Below are positions 1 through 10,733 of a DNA stretch of 64,000 nucleotides, one piece after another; the stretch's first letter is position 1; each line of letters starts with the position of its first letter. The stretch is from Citrobacter youngae (GTDB lineage: Bacteria; Pseudomonadota; Gammaproteobacteria; Enterobacterales; Enterobacteriaceae). The stretch is from assembly GCF_003818115.1 (NCBI RefSeq), contig NZ_RPOI01000010.1, positions 248,001 through 312,000 on the forward strand, in the 5' to 3' direction. Position numbers and translations under genes: made by a program. The notes below the pieces were generated by a model, which saw only the letters and a program-made list of their open reading frames with translations, was not told where the DNA came from and did not search any database.

Positions 1-285
1 CGCTGCAAAATGGTGACCAAACAGTACTTTTTTATCGGTGGGAACATAGTCCAGACCGTCGTTATGACGCACGGCTGGCGTCATACGCGTCGGGTCCAGC
101 GCCAGTACATTTTTCGCGATGTACAGGCCATAGAAACGGTAAGCGATAAGATAGACACAGACCGACGCCACGACTATCCACAACGCGTTGATCTGTTCAC
201 CACGGTTTAATGCGATATAGCCGAGGGCAAATGCTCCCATTACGGAGAGCACTGTCCAGACGAGGTACTTCCCTGATTTATTCAT
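1..285 (-). CDS. cstA: CstA, carbon-starvation peptide/pyruvate transporter (5' part only)
   Basis: The reverse strand gives 95 codons beginning MNKSGKYLVWTVLSVMG and ending at the window edge, so only the N-terminus of a protein of about 700 residues is present. It matches the start of E. coli CstA almost residue for residue, including the first two membrane segments (about residues 8-27 and 35-53) and the PAVRHNDGLDYVPT stretch. CstA is an inner-membrane importer of peptides and pyruvate induced on carbon starvation. As in E. coli, it lies downstream of entH on the same strand but about 185 bases away, with its own upstream region. Confidence 0.96.
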   Translation of the reverse strand, partial: MNKSGKYLVWTVLSVMGAFALGYIALNRGEQINALWIVVASVCVYLIAYRFYGLYIAKNVLALDPTRMTPAVRHNDGLDYVPTDKKVLFGHHFAA

Positions 286-403
286 AGTTGTTATCCGTTG
301 TCCTATCCAGAGAGATGTTACATTTTGTTTCTATAACATCTTTTCTGGATTTAACAACCTGACAACCATGCAAACCCGAAGTATCACTGAGTATTTACAT
401 TAC

Positions 404-425
404 ATTGTTAACTAGATCACTTCAT
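404..425. promoter_or_regulatory. Putative CRP-cAMP site upstream of cstA
   Basis: TGTTA-ACTAGA-TCACT matches the CRP consensus TGTGA-N6-TCACA at 8 of the 10 arm positions. It lies about 120-140 bases upstream of the cstA start codon. cstA is a known CRP-dependent gene, so the position is sensible. The assignment rests on sequence resemblance alone. Confidence 0.45.
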
Positions 426-469
426 TTACCTGTTAACCCTGCAATTTCATTTTACTTTGCCGGGTGACT

Positions 470-1640
<1,171 letters not shown>

Positions 1641-1641
<1 letters not shown>

Positions 1642-2498
1642 CACTTCACCTCGCGGGAGAGCAGCGTCCACCAGGCGTCAATGGTCGGTTTTTTCGCCAG
1701 CATCACAAAGTCGATATCGCCATGCACTTTCCGCCAACGGGCCGCCAGCGCCATCATACGTACTGAGTCCAGACCGTAATCGATTAAGTTTTCGTCATCC
1801 ATTGGCTCTTCAGACTCATCGAGTAGCGGCAGAATCACGCTGCGCAGCGCATCTTTACTGTCCGGAACAGACGTCGGCAGTAACTCCTGGGTCATCACCA
1901 CGCGACCGGAACGCCCCGCCACGTATTTCAGCGACATCAGGTGTTCATCACGGCTAAAGTCCGCCAGCGCATCTGCGACCATAAACGGCTTAATATCACG
2001 CATGAAGGCATCAGTCGCGGTGGTCATGCAGCCAATATGCGCATACACGCCGGTGATGATCAGCTGGTTACGTCCAGTGTCTCTTAGCATCTGCTCCAGC
2101 GGTGAACGATGAAACGCGCTGTAACGCCATTTAACCAGAATGGTATCCGCTTCGTCCGGTGCCAGCGCATCGACGATTTTTTGCTGTTCAGGCGAGCGCG
2201 TCAGACCGGGTCCCCACATATCATTCAACAACGCACGGTCTTCATCGCTTTGTTCTTTCGGCTGCGCGGTGTAATAGACCGGAATATTATGTGCTTTACA
2301 GTACTGACGCAGCGCGGCGATGTTGGCCACTACCTGTTCCATCATCGGGCAGTTCTCGCCCCAAAAGCCGATAAAATAGTCCTGCATGTCGTGGATTAGC
2401 AGCGCGGCGCGTTCTGGTTCAAATGCCCAGTCAACTTTATTTGCCGGAACATCAAGCGCCGTTGGCAGCGCATAAGCCTGCAGTTTAGGGATTGCCAT
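1641..2498 (-). CDS. entB: EntB, isochorismatase and aryl carrier protein
   Basis: At 285 residues it is the same length as E. coli EntB. The N-terminal isochorismatase domain (about 1-205) contains LLIHDMQDYF and GVYAHIGCMTT, and it splits isochorismate to 2,3-dihydro-DHB and pyruvate. The C-terminal aryl carrier domain contains GLDSVRMM. Its Ser (position 245 by alignment) receives phosphopantetheine from EntD and carries DHB to EntF. The gene follows entE by 13 bases and overlaps entA by one base, within the entCEBAH operon. Confidence 0.98.
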
Positions 2499-2511
2499 TT
2501 CTTCTTCTCCT

Positions 2512-4122
2512 TCAGGCCGGTGAACGTGATGCCAGCCACTGACGTAATTGTTTTTTATCCACTTTGCCTACCGGGGTCAGCGGCAATGACTCAACGCACT
2601 CGACACGGTCCGGCAATTTGAATTCCGCCACGCCCTGTTCGCGCAGAAAACGACGCACCTGTACCGCGCGCAGCGGCTCTTTCACCACCAGGCAGGCGCA
2701 GCTTTTCTCGCCCATCAGTTCGTCATCCACACTGACCAATGCCGCATGAATCACCGCCGGATGGCGCAGTAACAAGTTTTCGATTTCTTCGGCAGCGATC
2801 TTCTCCCCGCCGCGGTTAATCTGATCTTTCTCGCGCCCCTGCACGGTGATGTAACCATCCCGATCGATGGCGATCAGATCACCAGAGCAATAGAATCCGT
2901 TAGCATCAAACGCGCTGGCATTGTGTTCAGGGCTATTGAAGTAACCCCGGAAGGTGTACGGGCCACGCGTCATCAGGCGTCCGGTCTCGCCCTGTGGTAA
3001 AGGATTACCGTCAGCGTCTGCCACCCAAACCTCATCGTCAGGGCACATCGGACGGCCCTGGGTATTGATGATGCGCTCGGGACTGTCGTCCAGACGGGTG
3101 TAGTTCACCAGCCCTTCCGCCATACCGAAGACCTGCTGCAACTGGCAGCCTATTTCCGCCGGAATGCGAGCGGCAAGCGAAGCCGAAAGCCGCGCGCCTC
3201 CCACCTGCAACAGTTTCAGCGAAGCCAGTTGTGCGTTACTGCCCCACTCCTGAATTGCCTGCAGCCACAGACTCACCGCTGGCGGTACCAACGCCGTAAC
3301 GTTTACCTGATGCTGTTCAATCAACGGAAAGCACAACGTCGCGCTCGGGTCTGCCGCCAGCACCACTGTTCCACCCGCGAGGAAAACGCCCAGCGCGCCA
3401 GGCGAACTCATGGCGTAGTTATGCGCCGCTGGAATAGCGCACAGATAGCGCGTTTCTCCAGTGAAATGGCAAATCTCGTTGCTGCGGCGCACGCTGTAGT
3501 AGTAATCATTGTGGGTACGCGGGATCAGCTTTGGCGTCCCGGTCGTGCCGCCGGAAAGCTGGAAATACGCCACTTCATCGGCAGGCGATGGCGTGGCGGT
3601 AAACGCCGTTGCGGGTTGGCTTATAGCCGTTTGCAGATTGTGTTCGCCGTCATCATTGAGCAACTGGACCACGCGCACTGAATTGTGTTCGGCAACAAAG
3701 ATATTCAGAAACTCGTCGTCACTGAATAACGCATGCTGGCGATCGGCAATCAGTAACGCCGGTTTAATTTGCGCTGCGTAGGCGTTGAGTTCGTTACGCT
3801 GATGGCTAAACAGTGCCAATACGGGAGCCACGCCCAGTTTGAGCAGTGCGAAGAAAGTGATATACAGCTCAGCCACGTTGCCTAACTGCACCAGTGCGGT
3901 CTCGCCGGATTTGATCCCCTGACAACGCAGGCTACAGGCAAGATTATCCGTCGCCTGATTTAACTGGCGGTAGCTAAGATGGCGTTCCCCGTCAATCACC
4001 GCCGTCTGGTCGCAATCGGCGTGGCGGGTCAGAATGTCGGTCAGCGGCAAATCCTGCCAGTAGCCTTTTTCACGGTAGCGGCGGGCAAACTCTTCCGGCC
4101 AACGGGTGAAAGGAATACTCAT
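2512..4122 (-). CDS. entE: EntE, 2,3-dihydroxybenzoate-AMP ligase
   Basis: This stand-alone adenylation enzyme of 536 residues activates DHB with ATP and loads it onto the EntB carrier domain. The ANL-family core motif [18 protein letters not shown] (about residue 190), the GMAEG motif, the YCSGDLI segment and the C-terminal catalytic Lys in [10 protein letters not shown] are all visible. Its length equals E. coli EntE. It lies between entC (54-base gap) and entB (13-base gap) and is expected to be expressed from the Fur-controlled entC promoter. Confidence 0.98.
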   Translation of the reverse strand: MSIPFTRWPEEFARRYREKGYWQDLPLTDILTRHADCDQTAVIDGERHLSYRQLNQATDNLACSLRCQGIKSGETALVQLGNVAELYITFFALLKLGVAPVLALFSHQRNELNAYAAQIKPALLIADRQHALFSDDEFLNIFVAEHNSVRVVQLLNDDGEHNLQTAISQPATAFTATPSPADEVAYFQLSGGTTGTPKLIPRTHNDYYYSVRRSNEICHFTGETRYLCAIPAAHNYAMSSPGALGVFLAGGTVVLAADPSATLCFPLIEQHQVNVTALVPPAVSLWLQAIQEWGSNAQLASLKLLQVGGARLSASLAARIPAEIGCQLQQVFGMAEGLVNYTRLDDSPERIINTQGRPMCPDDEVWVADADGNPLPQGETGRLMTRGPYTFRGYFNSPEHNASAFDANGFYCSGDLIAIDRDGYITVQGREKDQINRGGEKIAAEEIENLLLRHPAVIHAALVSVDDELMGEKSCACLVVKEPLRAVQVRRFLREQGVAEFKLPDRVECVESLPLTPVGKVDKKQLRQWLASRSPA

Positions 4123-4176
4123 TATTGCTCCTTAGAGCCTGTCGATAAGGCCTGAATAGCCTGGTAGACCAGGCGC

Positions 4177-5352
4177 TTAATGCAGTCCAAAAACATTCAA
4201 CATGGTGGATAGCTTAGCACCTGTTTCACGCCACTCCGCAATCGGTGACGAGGCGGGCACAATGCCGGCTCCGGCGAAAAAACGTACCTGATTACGCAGC
4301 AGTTTCGCACAGCGGATCGTCACGACCCATTCGCCGTTGCCCTGCGAATCACACCAGCCAACAATGCCGCCGAAAAGTTCGCGATCGAACGGCTCCAGTT
4401 CGGCGATAAGTTTACGTGCGACCTGATGCGGGAAGCCACTTAGCGCCGGTGTTGGATGCAGCAGACAAGCCAGCGTCAGTGCGTTTTCCTGGGCATTGGC
4501 TTTACCTTCAAACGGGGTACCGAGATGCCAGAGCGTGGGCGTGGTGACCAGTTGCGGAGACGAAGGAAGTTGCAACTCGCTGCTGCGATCGCGCAGAACC
4601 GCTTTCATCGCCTGGGTGACCAGTTCGTGTTCATGGCGATCTTTCTCGGAAGCTAACAGACGGATCCCAGCCTCCCGGTCCAGAACATCGTCCGGTTGGC
4701 GACGCGCAGATCCCGCCAGCGGCAGCGAACTGAAATGGTCGCCTTCTTTGCGTAACAGCAATTCTGGGCTGGCGCCGATCAGTACACCGCCATCGTCGAT
4801 GGGCACATGGAAGTTGTAGCTTGCCGGGTTTTGCGCTACCAGCCGCTCCAGCAGCGCACCACTGTCGATATTGGCGTCGGCGGTCACATCAATCAGGCGA
4901 GACAGCACCACTTTGTCGACTTCCGGGGTTGACGTCAGCGCCGCTGCTCTGGCGACCATATCTTCGAAAAAATCCTGCTCAGGAATCGATTTACGCTCAA
5001 CGACATTCAGCGACTGATGGGCAGTAAAGTAACGTGCTGATTGCTGCTTTGCCGTGCGTGAGAAGCTTTGCCATGATTTAGGAATAAACAGCGACGAGGG
5101 CTGGCGGGTGTCAAAGGGAATGGCCCCTACCATAATGGGGTTTGCGATGCCCTGCGATTTGGCCTGCGCAAACAGTGCGTGCATTTTCTGTTGGAAAGGG
5201 CTGTCTGGTGAATCACCATCAATTGCCGGTTCCGCATAGCGGGCGAAGCATCCTGACGTCGTAAAACTACGATACGGCGACATAAAGAAAAAACTGTCGG
5301 GAGCGAGAGTTGCCATAGTCTGCGTTTTTTCCTCGGCCAGTGACGTGTCCAT
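4177..5352 (-). CDS. entC: EntC, isochorismate synthase
   Basis: This chorismate-utilising enzyme of 391 residues makes isochorismate, the committed step of enterobactin synthesis. The family's C-terminal block is intact: [26 protein letters not shown] and VTIRCAKL. The start at 5352 was preferred because AGGA lies four bases upstream and the length then equals E. coli EntC. An in-frame ATG at 5364 would add four residues. It is the first gene of entCEBAH and is divergent from fepB, with a Fur-box-like sequence 30-48 bases upstream of its start. Confidence 0.97.
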   Translation of the reverse strand: MDTSLAEEKTQTMATLAPDSFFFMSPYRSFTTSGCFARYAEPAIDGDSPDSPFQQKMHALFAQAKSQGIANPIMVGAIPFDTRQPSSLFIPKSWQSFSRTAKQQSARYFTAHQSLNVVERKSIPEQDFFEDMVARAAALTSTPEVDKVVLSRLIDVTADANIDSGALLERLVAQNPASYNFHVPIDDGGVLIGASPELLLRKEGDHFSSLPLAGSARRQPDDVLDREAGIRLLASEKDRHEHELVTQAMKAVLRDRSSELQLPSSPQLVTTPTLWHLGTPFEGKANAQENALTLACLLHPTPALSGFPHQVARKLIAELEPFDRELFGGIVGWCDSQGNGEWVVTIRCAKLLRNQVRFFAGAGIVPASSPIAEWRETGAKLSTMLNVFGLH

Positions 5353-5381
5353 ATCATCCTCCATAAAATGATAAAGGCTTT

Positions 5382-5400
5382 AATAATGATTATCATTTAT
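5382..5400. promoter_or_regulatory. Fur box in the entC promoter
   Basis: AATAATGATTATCATTTAT matches the 19-base Fur consensus at about 14 positions and contains the core AATGATTATCATT. It lies just upstream of entC on the entC side of the entC-fepB divergent region. Iron-dependent Fur repression of this promoter is established in E. coli. Confidence 0.8.
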
Positions 5401-5496
5401 ATTTTCGGTCGCTAACCTAAAAGCAAAGCGTCAGTATGTCAACTCTTGTGGTAACACAATGTGCGACTTAGGCTTGCATCCCTGACGCGTAACAAT

Positions 5497-5515
5497 GAAA
5501 ATGAGAAGCATTAAC
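5497..5515. promoter_or_regulatory. Second Fur box, fepB-proximal
   Basis: GAAAATGAGAAGCATTAAC agrees with the Fur consensus at 15 of 19 positions and ends about 25 bases before the fepB start. Together with the entC-proximal site it would let Fur control both arms of the divergent promoter. Confidence 0.7.
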
Positions 5516-5540
5516 CACATTGATAACAGGAAGCTTATTT

Positions 5541-6497
5541 GTGAGATTTTCCGCGTTTTACCGCACTGCGCTGTTACTGGTTGGACTCGTTATTTCAGGA
5601 ATTTCTTTAAGCCATGCCGCTGACTGGCCACGCCAGGTTACCGACAGCCGCGGCACGCACACGCTGGAACATAAGCCACTGCGCATTGTGTCCACCAGCG
5701 TCACGCTCACCGGTTCTCTGCTCGCTATTGATGCGCCTATCATTGCCAGCGGTGCCACGACACCGAATAACCGTATTGGTGATGCTCAGGGCTTTTTACG
5801 CCAGTGGAGCGACGTCGCCAAAGAACGCAAACTGAGCCGCCTGTATATTGGCGAGCCGAGCGCCGAAGCCGTTGCAGCACAAATGCCGGATCTGATTCTG
5901 GTCAGCGCCACCGGGGGAGATTCCGCGCTTGCACTGTACGATCAACTGTCCACCATAGCCCCTACGCTTATCATTAATTACGACGACAAAAGCTGGCAGT
6001 CACTGCTGACACAATTAGGTGAAATCACCGGGCAGGAGCAACAGGCAGCGGCGCGTATTGCTGAGTTTGATAAGCAACTGCTCGCGGTAAAGCAACGTAT
6101 CCCCCTGCCGCCACAGCCAGTCAGTGCGCTGGTGTATACCGCAGCCGCACACAGCGCCAACCTGTGGACGCCGGAGTCCGCGCAAGGCAAGCTGATGGAA
6201 CAGCTCGGTTTCACGCTGGCACCACTACCTGCCGGACTACATACCAGCCAGAGCCAGGGTAAACGTCACGATATTATCCAGCTTGGTGGTGAAAACCTGG
6301 CGGCGGGTCTGAATGGCGAAGCGCTGTTCCTGTTTGCAGGCGACAGCAAAGATGCCGATGCGATTTACGCTAATCCACTGCTGGCGCATCTGCCTGCTGT
6401 GCAAAACAAACGCGTTTATGCGCTGGGCACGGAAACCTTCCGTCTCGACTACTACAGCGCAACGCTGCTGCTGCAACGTCTGTCGGCTCTGTTTTAA
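5541..6497 (+). CDS. fepB: FepB, periplasmic ferric-enterobactin binding protein
   Basis: FepB carries ferric enterobactin from FepA to the FepDGC permease. The protein has a signal peptide ending near SHAA followed by [16 protein letters not shown], as in E. coli FepB. The GTG at 5541 was chosen because it gives 318 residues, the E. coli length, and has an AGGA Shine-Dalgarno eight to nine bases upstream. A TTG start at 5520 would overlap the ribosome-binding region. The mature protein is strongly conserved, for example [20 protein letters not shown]. Confidence 0.97.
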   Translation: MRFSAFYRTALLLVGLVISGISLSHAADWPRQVTDSRGTHTLEHKPLRIVSTSVTLTGSLLAIDAPIIASGATTPNNRIGDAQGFLRQWSDVAKERKLSRLYIGEPSAEAVAAQMPDLILVSATGGDSALALYDQLSTIAPTLIINYDDKSWQSLLTQLGEITGQEQQAAARIAEFDKQLLAVKQRIPLPPQPVSALVYTAAAHSANLWTPESAQGKLMEQLGFTLAPLPAGLHTSQSQGKRHDIIQLGGENLAAGLNGEALFLFAGDSKDADAIYANPLLAHLPAVQNKRVYALGTETFRLDYYSATLLLQRLSALF

Positions 6498-6505
6498 TTG
6501 CCAGC

Positions 6506-6537
6506 GCCGGATGCGGCTAACGCCTTATCCGGCCTAC
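6506..6537. repeat. REP (palindromic unit) element
   Basis: GCCGGATGCGGC, a short spacer and GCCTTATCCGGCCTAC form the imperfect palindrome typical of enterobacterial REP elements. It sits between the convergent genes fepB and entS, a normal location, and may act in mRNA 3'-end stabilisation. Confidence 0.85.
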
Positions 6538-6558
6538 AATCCGTAGAGCATAACGCGA

Positions 6559-7794
6559 TCAGACATTCACGGGAACTTGCCGGAATCGGCGCACTTCTCC
6601 CAACAACAGCAGCAGTAAAAGACCGACAATCACCAACCCAAACCCACTGACGCTTGCCGAGGCCGCAGGCGTCATCATCGCCCCCAGCCCCCCTAACAGC
6701 GCCGCGCCAATCGCATCGCCGGTGACGTTCTGTGCGGTCCACAAACCGTTAATTCGCCCGAGCATCGCTTCCGGCGTCTGCGTCTGTAACAGGGTGTACT
6801 GCAACAAAGAACTGACCGCACTCAGCCAGCCAAACAGCGCCAGACAAACCACACCAAGCTGCCAAACGGGCATCAAGCCAAACAGACCGATAGCCAGGAA
6901 AGAGGCCACAGTTGATGCCAGCATAATCAGACCCGGACGCACGCTGTGCGCCAGTTGCCCACTGGTTAAAGCCCCGATGGCCGCGCCCAGGGGAATAGCC
7001 GCATACAGTAACCCAATCTGTGCGCTCGACATCTGCCAGTTTATCGCCAGTGCCGGATACAGCACGCGCACGGCGCTCGCCATGGTCAACAGACCGCCAA
7101 GCAGCGCAATGCCGCCAATCAGCGGGCTGGAAAGCAGAAAGCGAAATGCTGCCAGCAGCGATTTCAGAGGATGCTCGCGCGGCTGCGGCGGAGGCGGTAA
7201 TGCGGGAAGGCTCAACAACGGCAGCAAGGTAATAAATGTACCCGCCGCCGCCAGGCCGTAGTTCCAGGCCACGCCACCGGTCGCCAGCAACACCCCACCA
7301 AGCATTGGCGAAATCACCGATCCCAGACGCACAGTCAGCATGGTAATCGCCCCGGCCTGCATCAGATTTTCACGCCCGACCAGCGCCGGCGTCGCCGCCA
7401 GCAACGCAGTGACACCCAGCGAGGCGAAAAAGCCATCCCATAAACCAAGAATATAGATAGCCAGCAACGACGGTTCGGGCAGCAGTGCGTTCAGACACAG
7501 GCCAATAAAACCGATCCCACAGGTTCCGCGAGCCAGCAGGATCACCTTTTTGCGCTCATAGCGATCGGCCAGTACGCCGCCCACCATCAGACCAATAAAC
7601 ATGGCGCTCCCGGTCAGCGTAACCGACAAACCGACCTGCCAGGTCGACTGCGTCATCATCTGGATCTGTACCGGGACCGCAACCCCCAATAGCCCCAGAG
7701 AGACAATGGAAATAAAACGGGCGAGGAAGACGGCGCGAAATGCAGGATGGGTCTTTAACAGGCTGAGATTAAGCAGCCAGGATTGTCGATTCAT
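6559..7794 (-). CDS. entS: EntS, enterobactin exporter (MFS)
   Basis: This major facilitator superfamily transporter of 411 residues and about 12 membrane segments exports enterobactin across the inner membrane. It is nearly identical to E. coli EntS (416 residues) through the first 200 residues, including the MFS loop signature [13 protein letters not shown]. The C-terminus is slightly shorter. It is divergent from fepD across a Fur-box-containing region and convergent with fepB. Confidence 0.97.
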   Translation of the reverse strand: MNRQSWLLNLSLLKTHPAFRAVFLARFISIVSLGLLGVAVPVQIQMMTQSTWQVGLSVTLTGSAMFIGLMVGGVLADRYERKKVILLARGTCGIGFIGLCLNALLPEPSLLAIYILGLWDGFFASLGVTALLAATPALVGRENLMQAGAITMLTVRLGSVISPMLGGVLLATGGVAWNYGLAAAGTFITLLPLLSLPALPPPPQPREHPLKSLLAAFRFLLSSPLIGGIALLGGLLTMASAVRVLYPALAINWQMSSAQIGLLYAAIPLGAAIGALTSGQLAHSVRPGLIMLASTVASFLAIGLFGLMPVWQLGVVCLALFGWLSAVSSLLQYTLLQTQTPEAMLGRINGLWTAQNVTGDAIGAALLGGLGAMMTPAASASVSGFGLVIVGLLLLLLLGEVRRFRQVPVNV

Positions 7795-7872
7795 TACAGA
7801 GCCTTACCAGGTACTTTTTCAATATCCATTCAATGGCTGCACATGCTAACATATCCAAATAAGATCGATAAC

Positions 7873-7891
7873 GATAATTACTATCATTATC
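7873..7891. promoter_or_regulatory. Fur box between entS and fepD
   Basis: GATAATTACTATCATTATC matches the 19-base Fur consensus at 16 positions. It ends 12 bases before the fepD start and should control both entS and fepDGC, as in E. coli. Confidence 0.85.
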
Positions 7892-7903
7892 AGGGAAGTT
7901 GAT

Positions 7904-8911
7904 ATGTCATGCTCTATTTCCGTGACACGCGCCTTCGCCGTGCCCGGACTGTTGTTACTACTTGTTCTCACCACGGCATTAAGTCTGGTTATTGGCGCAA
8001 AGTCGCTGCCCACCTCCGTGGTATTTGATGCACTCACCGGCAGTTGTCAAAGCGCCGATTGCACCATCGTGCTGGACGCGCGACTCCCGCGTACGCTGGC
8101 AGGGCTCCTCGCAGGTGGTGCACTGGGCCTGGCGGGTGCGCTGATGCAAACGCTCACGCGAAACCCTCTCGCCGATCCCGGTATTCTGGGCGTCAACTCT
8201 GGTGCCAGCTTTGCTATTGTGCTGGGGGCCGCACTGTTCGGCTTCTCCTCTGCGCAAGAACAACTGCTGATGGCTTTTGCCGGTGCGCTGGTCGCATCGC
8301 TGATCGTGGCATTTACCGGCAGTCAGGGCGGCGGGCAGCTCAGTCCGGTACGTCTGACATTGGCCGGTGTTGCGCTGGGTGCTGTTCTGGAAGGATTATC
8401 CACAGGCATCGCCCTGCTCAACCCGGACGTCTACGACCAGTTGCGTTTCTGGCAAGCCGGTTCACTGGATATCCGCAGCCTGCAGACGCTGAAAGTCGTG
8501 CTGATCCCGGTCCTGATAGCCGGTGCTGTCGCGCTGTTTCTTAGCCGCGCTCTGAATAGCCTCAGTCTGGGAAGCGACACCGCAACGGCGTTGGGTAGCA
8601 AAGTTGCGCGTACCCAGTTTATTGGCCTGTTGGTGATTACCGTACTGTGCGGAAGTGCGACCGCCATCGTCGGCCCTATCGCCTTTATCGGCCTGATGAT
8701 GCCGCATATGGCACGCTGGCTGGTGGGCGCAGATCATCGCTGGTCGCTGCCCGTCACTCTGCTGGCCACCCCTTCCCTGCTGTTGATTGCCGATATCATC
8801 GGTCGTCTGATTGTGCCCGGCGAGCTGCGCGTCTCGGTCGTCAGCGCGTTTATCGGCGCGCCGGTGCTTATCTTTCTGGTACGCCGTAAATCGCGCGGGG
8901 GTGGCGCATGA
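7904..8911 (+). CDS. fepD: FepD, ferric-enterobactin ABC permease
   Basis: FepD is a FecCD-family inner-membrane permease subunit of 335 residues that pairs with FepG to import ferric enterobactin. The family motifs ARLPRTLAGLLAGGALGLAG and LTRNPLADPGILGVNSGA are clear. GPIAFIGLMMPHMARWLVG is the contact region for the FepC ATPase. The stop overlaps the fepG start (ATGA), so the two subunits are translationally coupled. Confidence 0.97.
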   Translation: MSCSISVTRAFAVPGLLLLLVLTTALSLVIGAKSLPTSVVFDALTGSCQSADCTIVLDARLPRTLAGLLAGGALGLAGALMQTLTRNPLADPGILGVNSGASFAIVLGAALFGFSSAQEQLLMAFAGALVASLIVAFTGSQGGGQLSPVRLTLAGVALGAVLEGLSTGIALLNPDVYDQLRFWQAGSLDIRSLQTLKVVLIPVLIAGAVALFLSRALNSLSLGSDTATALGSKVARTQFIGLLVITVLCGSATAIVGPIAFIGLMMPHMARWLVGADHRWSLPVTLLATPSLLLIADIIGRLIVPGELRVSVVSAFIGAPVLIFLVRRKSRGGGA

Positions 8912-9900
8912 TGCACCTCTCCCGTCGCCTGATTGTCAGTTGTCTGCTGCTGGTCGTCGGTTGCCTGGCCGTTGGATTGTGGAGCCTGCGTAGCGGTGCC
9001 GTTATGCTCGAGACCCCGCAAATTATTGCCGCCCTGTTCGGTGATGCACCGCGTAGCATTACGCTGGTGGTGACCGAGTGGCGATTACCACGCGTGTTGA
9101 TGGCGCTGCTGATTGGCGCGGCGCTGGGCGTTAGCGGCGCGATATTCCAGTCATTGATGCGTAACCCGCTGGGTAGCCCGGACGTGATGGGCTTCAATAC
9201 CGGTGCCTGGAGCGGCGTACTGGTGGCAATGGTGCTGTTTGGTCAGCATCTTACCGCCATCGCACTGGCGGCAATGCTCGGCGGGATCCTGACTTCGCTG
9301 GTGGTCTGGGCGCTGGCCTGGCGCAACGGCATCGACACCTTCCGGCTGATCATCATCGGGATCGGCATTCGCGCTATGCTGGTGGCCTTCAACACCTGGC
9401 TGCTGCTGAAGGCGTCCTTAGAAACCGCGCTGACCGCCGGGCTGTGGAACGCCGGATCGCTCAACGGTCTGACCTGGGCGAAGACCTGGCCTTCTGCGCC
9501 GCTGATTATCGTGATGCTGGGGTGCGCCGCGCTGTTGGTACGCCGCCTGCGTTTACTGGAAATGGGTGATGACAGCGCCTGTGCGCTCGGTGTTAGCGTT
9601 GAACGCTCACGTCTGATGATGATGCTGGTCGCCGTGGTGTTGACCGCTGCGGCCACCGCGCTGGCAGGACCTATCTCGTTTATTGCCCTGGTTGCCCCAC
9701 ACATCGCGCGTCGGCTTAGCGGCACGGCACGTTGGGGATTAACGCAGTCGGCGCTGTGCGGCGCCCTGCTACTGCTGATGGCCGATTTATGCGCTCAGCA
9801 GCTATTTATGCCTTATCAGCTTCCGGTTGGCGTTGTCACCGTAAGCCTCGGCGGTATTTACCTTATCGTCTTGTTAATTCAGGAGTCCCGCAAAAAATGA
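8908..9900 (+). CDS. fepG: FepG, ferric-enterobactin ABC permease
   Basis: FepG is the second FecCD-family permease subunit, 330 residues, and forms the heterodimeric channel with FepD. Conserved blocks include WRLPRVLMALLIGAALGVSG, SLMRNPLGSPDVMGFNTGA and GPISFIALVAPHIARRL. It overlaps fepD by four bases at its start and fepC by three bases (TGA within ATGA) at its end, giving a tightly coupled fepDGC operon. Confidence 0.97.
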   Translation: MMHLSRRLIVSCLLLVVGCLAVGLWSLRSGAVMLETPQIIAALFGDAPRSITLVVTEWRLPRVLMALLIGAALGVSGAIFQSLMRNPLGSPDVMGFNTGAWSGVLVAMVLFGQHLTAIALAAMLGGILTSLVVWALAWRNGIDTFRLIIIGIGIRAMLVAFNTWLLLKASLETALTAGLWNAGSLNGLTWAKTWPSAPLIIVMLGCAALLVRRLRLLEMGDDSACALGVSVERSRLMMMLVAVVLTAAATALAGPISFIALVAPHIARRLSGTARWGLTQSALCGALLLLMADLCAQQLFMPYQLPVGVVTVSLGGIYLIVLLIQESRKK

Positions 9901-10700
9901 CCGAATCAGTAGCCCGTTTGCGTGGCGACCAGTTAACGCTGGGTTATGGCAAGTTTACCGTGGCAGAAAACCTTAATGTCTCGATCCCCGATGGTCACTT
10001 CACTGCCATTATTGGCCCCAACGGTTGTGGAAAGTCCACGCTGCTACGTACATTGAGTCGTCTGATGACGCCCGCGCACGGCAAAGTCTGGCTCGATGGT
10101 GAACATATTCAACATTACCCCAGTAAAGAGGTCGCACGCAGAATTGGTCTGCTGGCGCAAAATGCCACCACGCCGGGCGATATTACCGTGCAGGAGCTGG
10201 TTGCTCGTGGGCGTTATCCACATCAACCTTTATTTACCCGCTGGCGTAAAGAAGATGAAATCGCGGTAACCCACGCGATGCAGGCCACGGGGATCACACA
10301 TCTGGCGGCGCAAAGTGTGGATACCCTCTCCGGCGGTCAACGACAACGCGCGTGGATAGCGATGGTACTGGCACAAGAAACGTCGATTATGCTGCTCGAC
10401 GAACCGACCACCTGGCTGGATATCAGCCATCAGATTGATCTGCTGGAGCTGTTGAGTGAGCTAAACCGGGAGAAAGGTTACACGCTGGCCGCCGTTCTGC
10501 ACGACCTGAATCAGGCGTGTCGCTATGCCACCCATCTGATTGCACTTCGTGATGGAAAGATCGTCGCCGAGGGTGCGCCGAAAGAGATTGTCACGGCAGA
10601 GCTCATTGAAAAAATCTATGGGCTACGGTGTATGATTATCGACGATCCGGTTGCCGGAACGCCGTTAGTGGTTCCGTTAGGACGCACTGCAAACAGGTAA
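9897..10700 (+). CDS. fepC: FepC, ferric-enterobactin ABC transporter ATPase
   Basis: FepC is the cytoplasmic ATPase of 267 residues that drives FepDG. It has Walker A GPNGCGKST (about residue 40), signature LSGGQRQRAW, Walker B MLLDEPTTWLD and the switch His in AVLHDLNQ. The start at 9897 overlaps the fepG stop and has the E. coli N-terminus MTESVARLRG. The longer in-frame ATG at 9732 lies inside fepG. It is a few residues shorter than E. coli FepC at the C-terminus. Confidence 0.97.
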   Translation: MTESVARLRGDQLTLGYGKFTVAENLNVSIPDGHFTAIIGPNGCGKSTLLRTLSRLMTPAHGKVWLDGEHIQHYPSKEVARRIGLLAQNATTPGDITVQELVARGRYPHQPLFTRWRKEDEIAVTHAMQATGITHLAAQSVDTLSGGQRQRAWIAMVLAQETSIMLLDEPTTWLDISHQIDLLELLSELNREKGYTLAAVLHDLNQACRYATHLIALRDGKIVAEGAPKEIVTAELIEKIYGLRCMIIDDPVAGTPLVVPLGRTANR

Positions 10701-10704
10701 ATCG

Positions 10705-10726
10705 CGCCACCTCCGCAGAGGTGGCG
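10705..10726. terminator. Bidirectional hairpin between convergent fepC and entF
   Basis: CGCCACCTC-CGCA-GAGGTGGCG forms a perfect nine-base-pair stem with a four-base loop in the 33-base gap between fepC and entF. It probably terminates both transcripts, though neither side has a long T run. E. coli K-12 has fepE at this junction; here the gap contains only this hairpin. Confidence 0.75.
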
Positions 10727-10733
10727 AGTCTAT

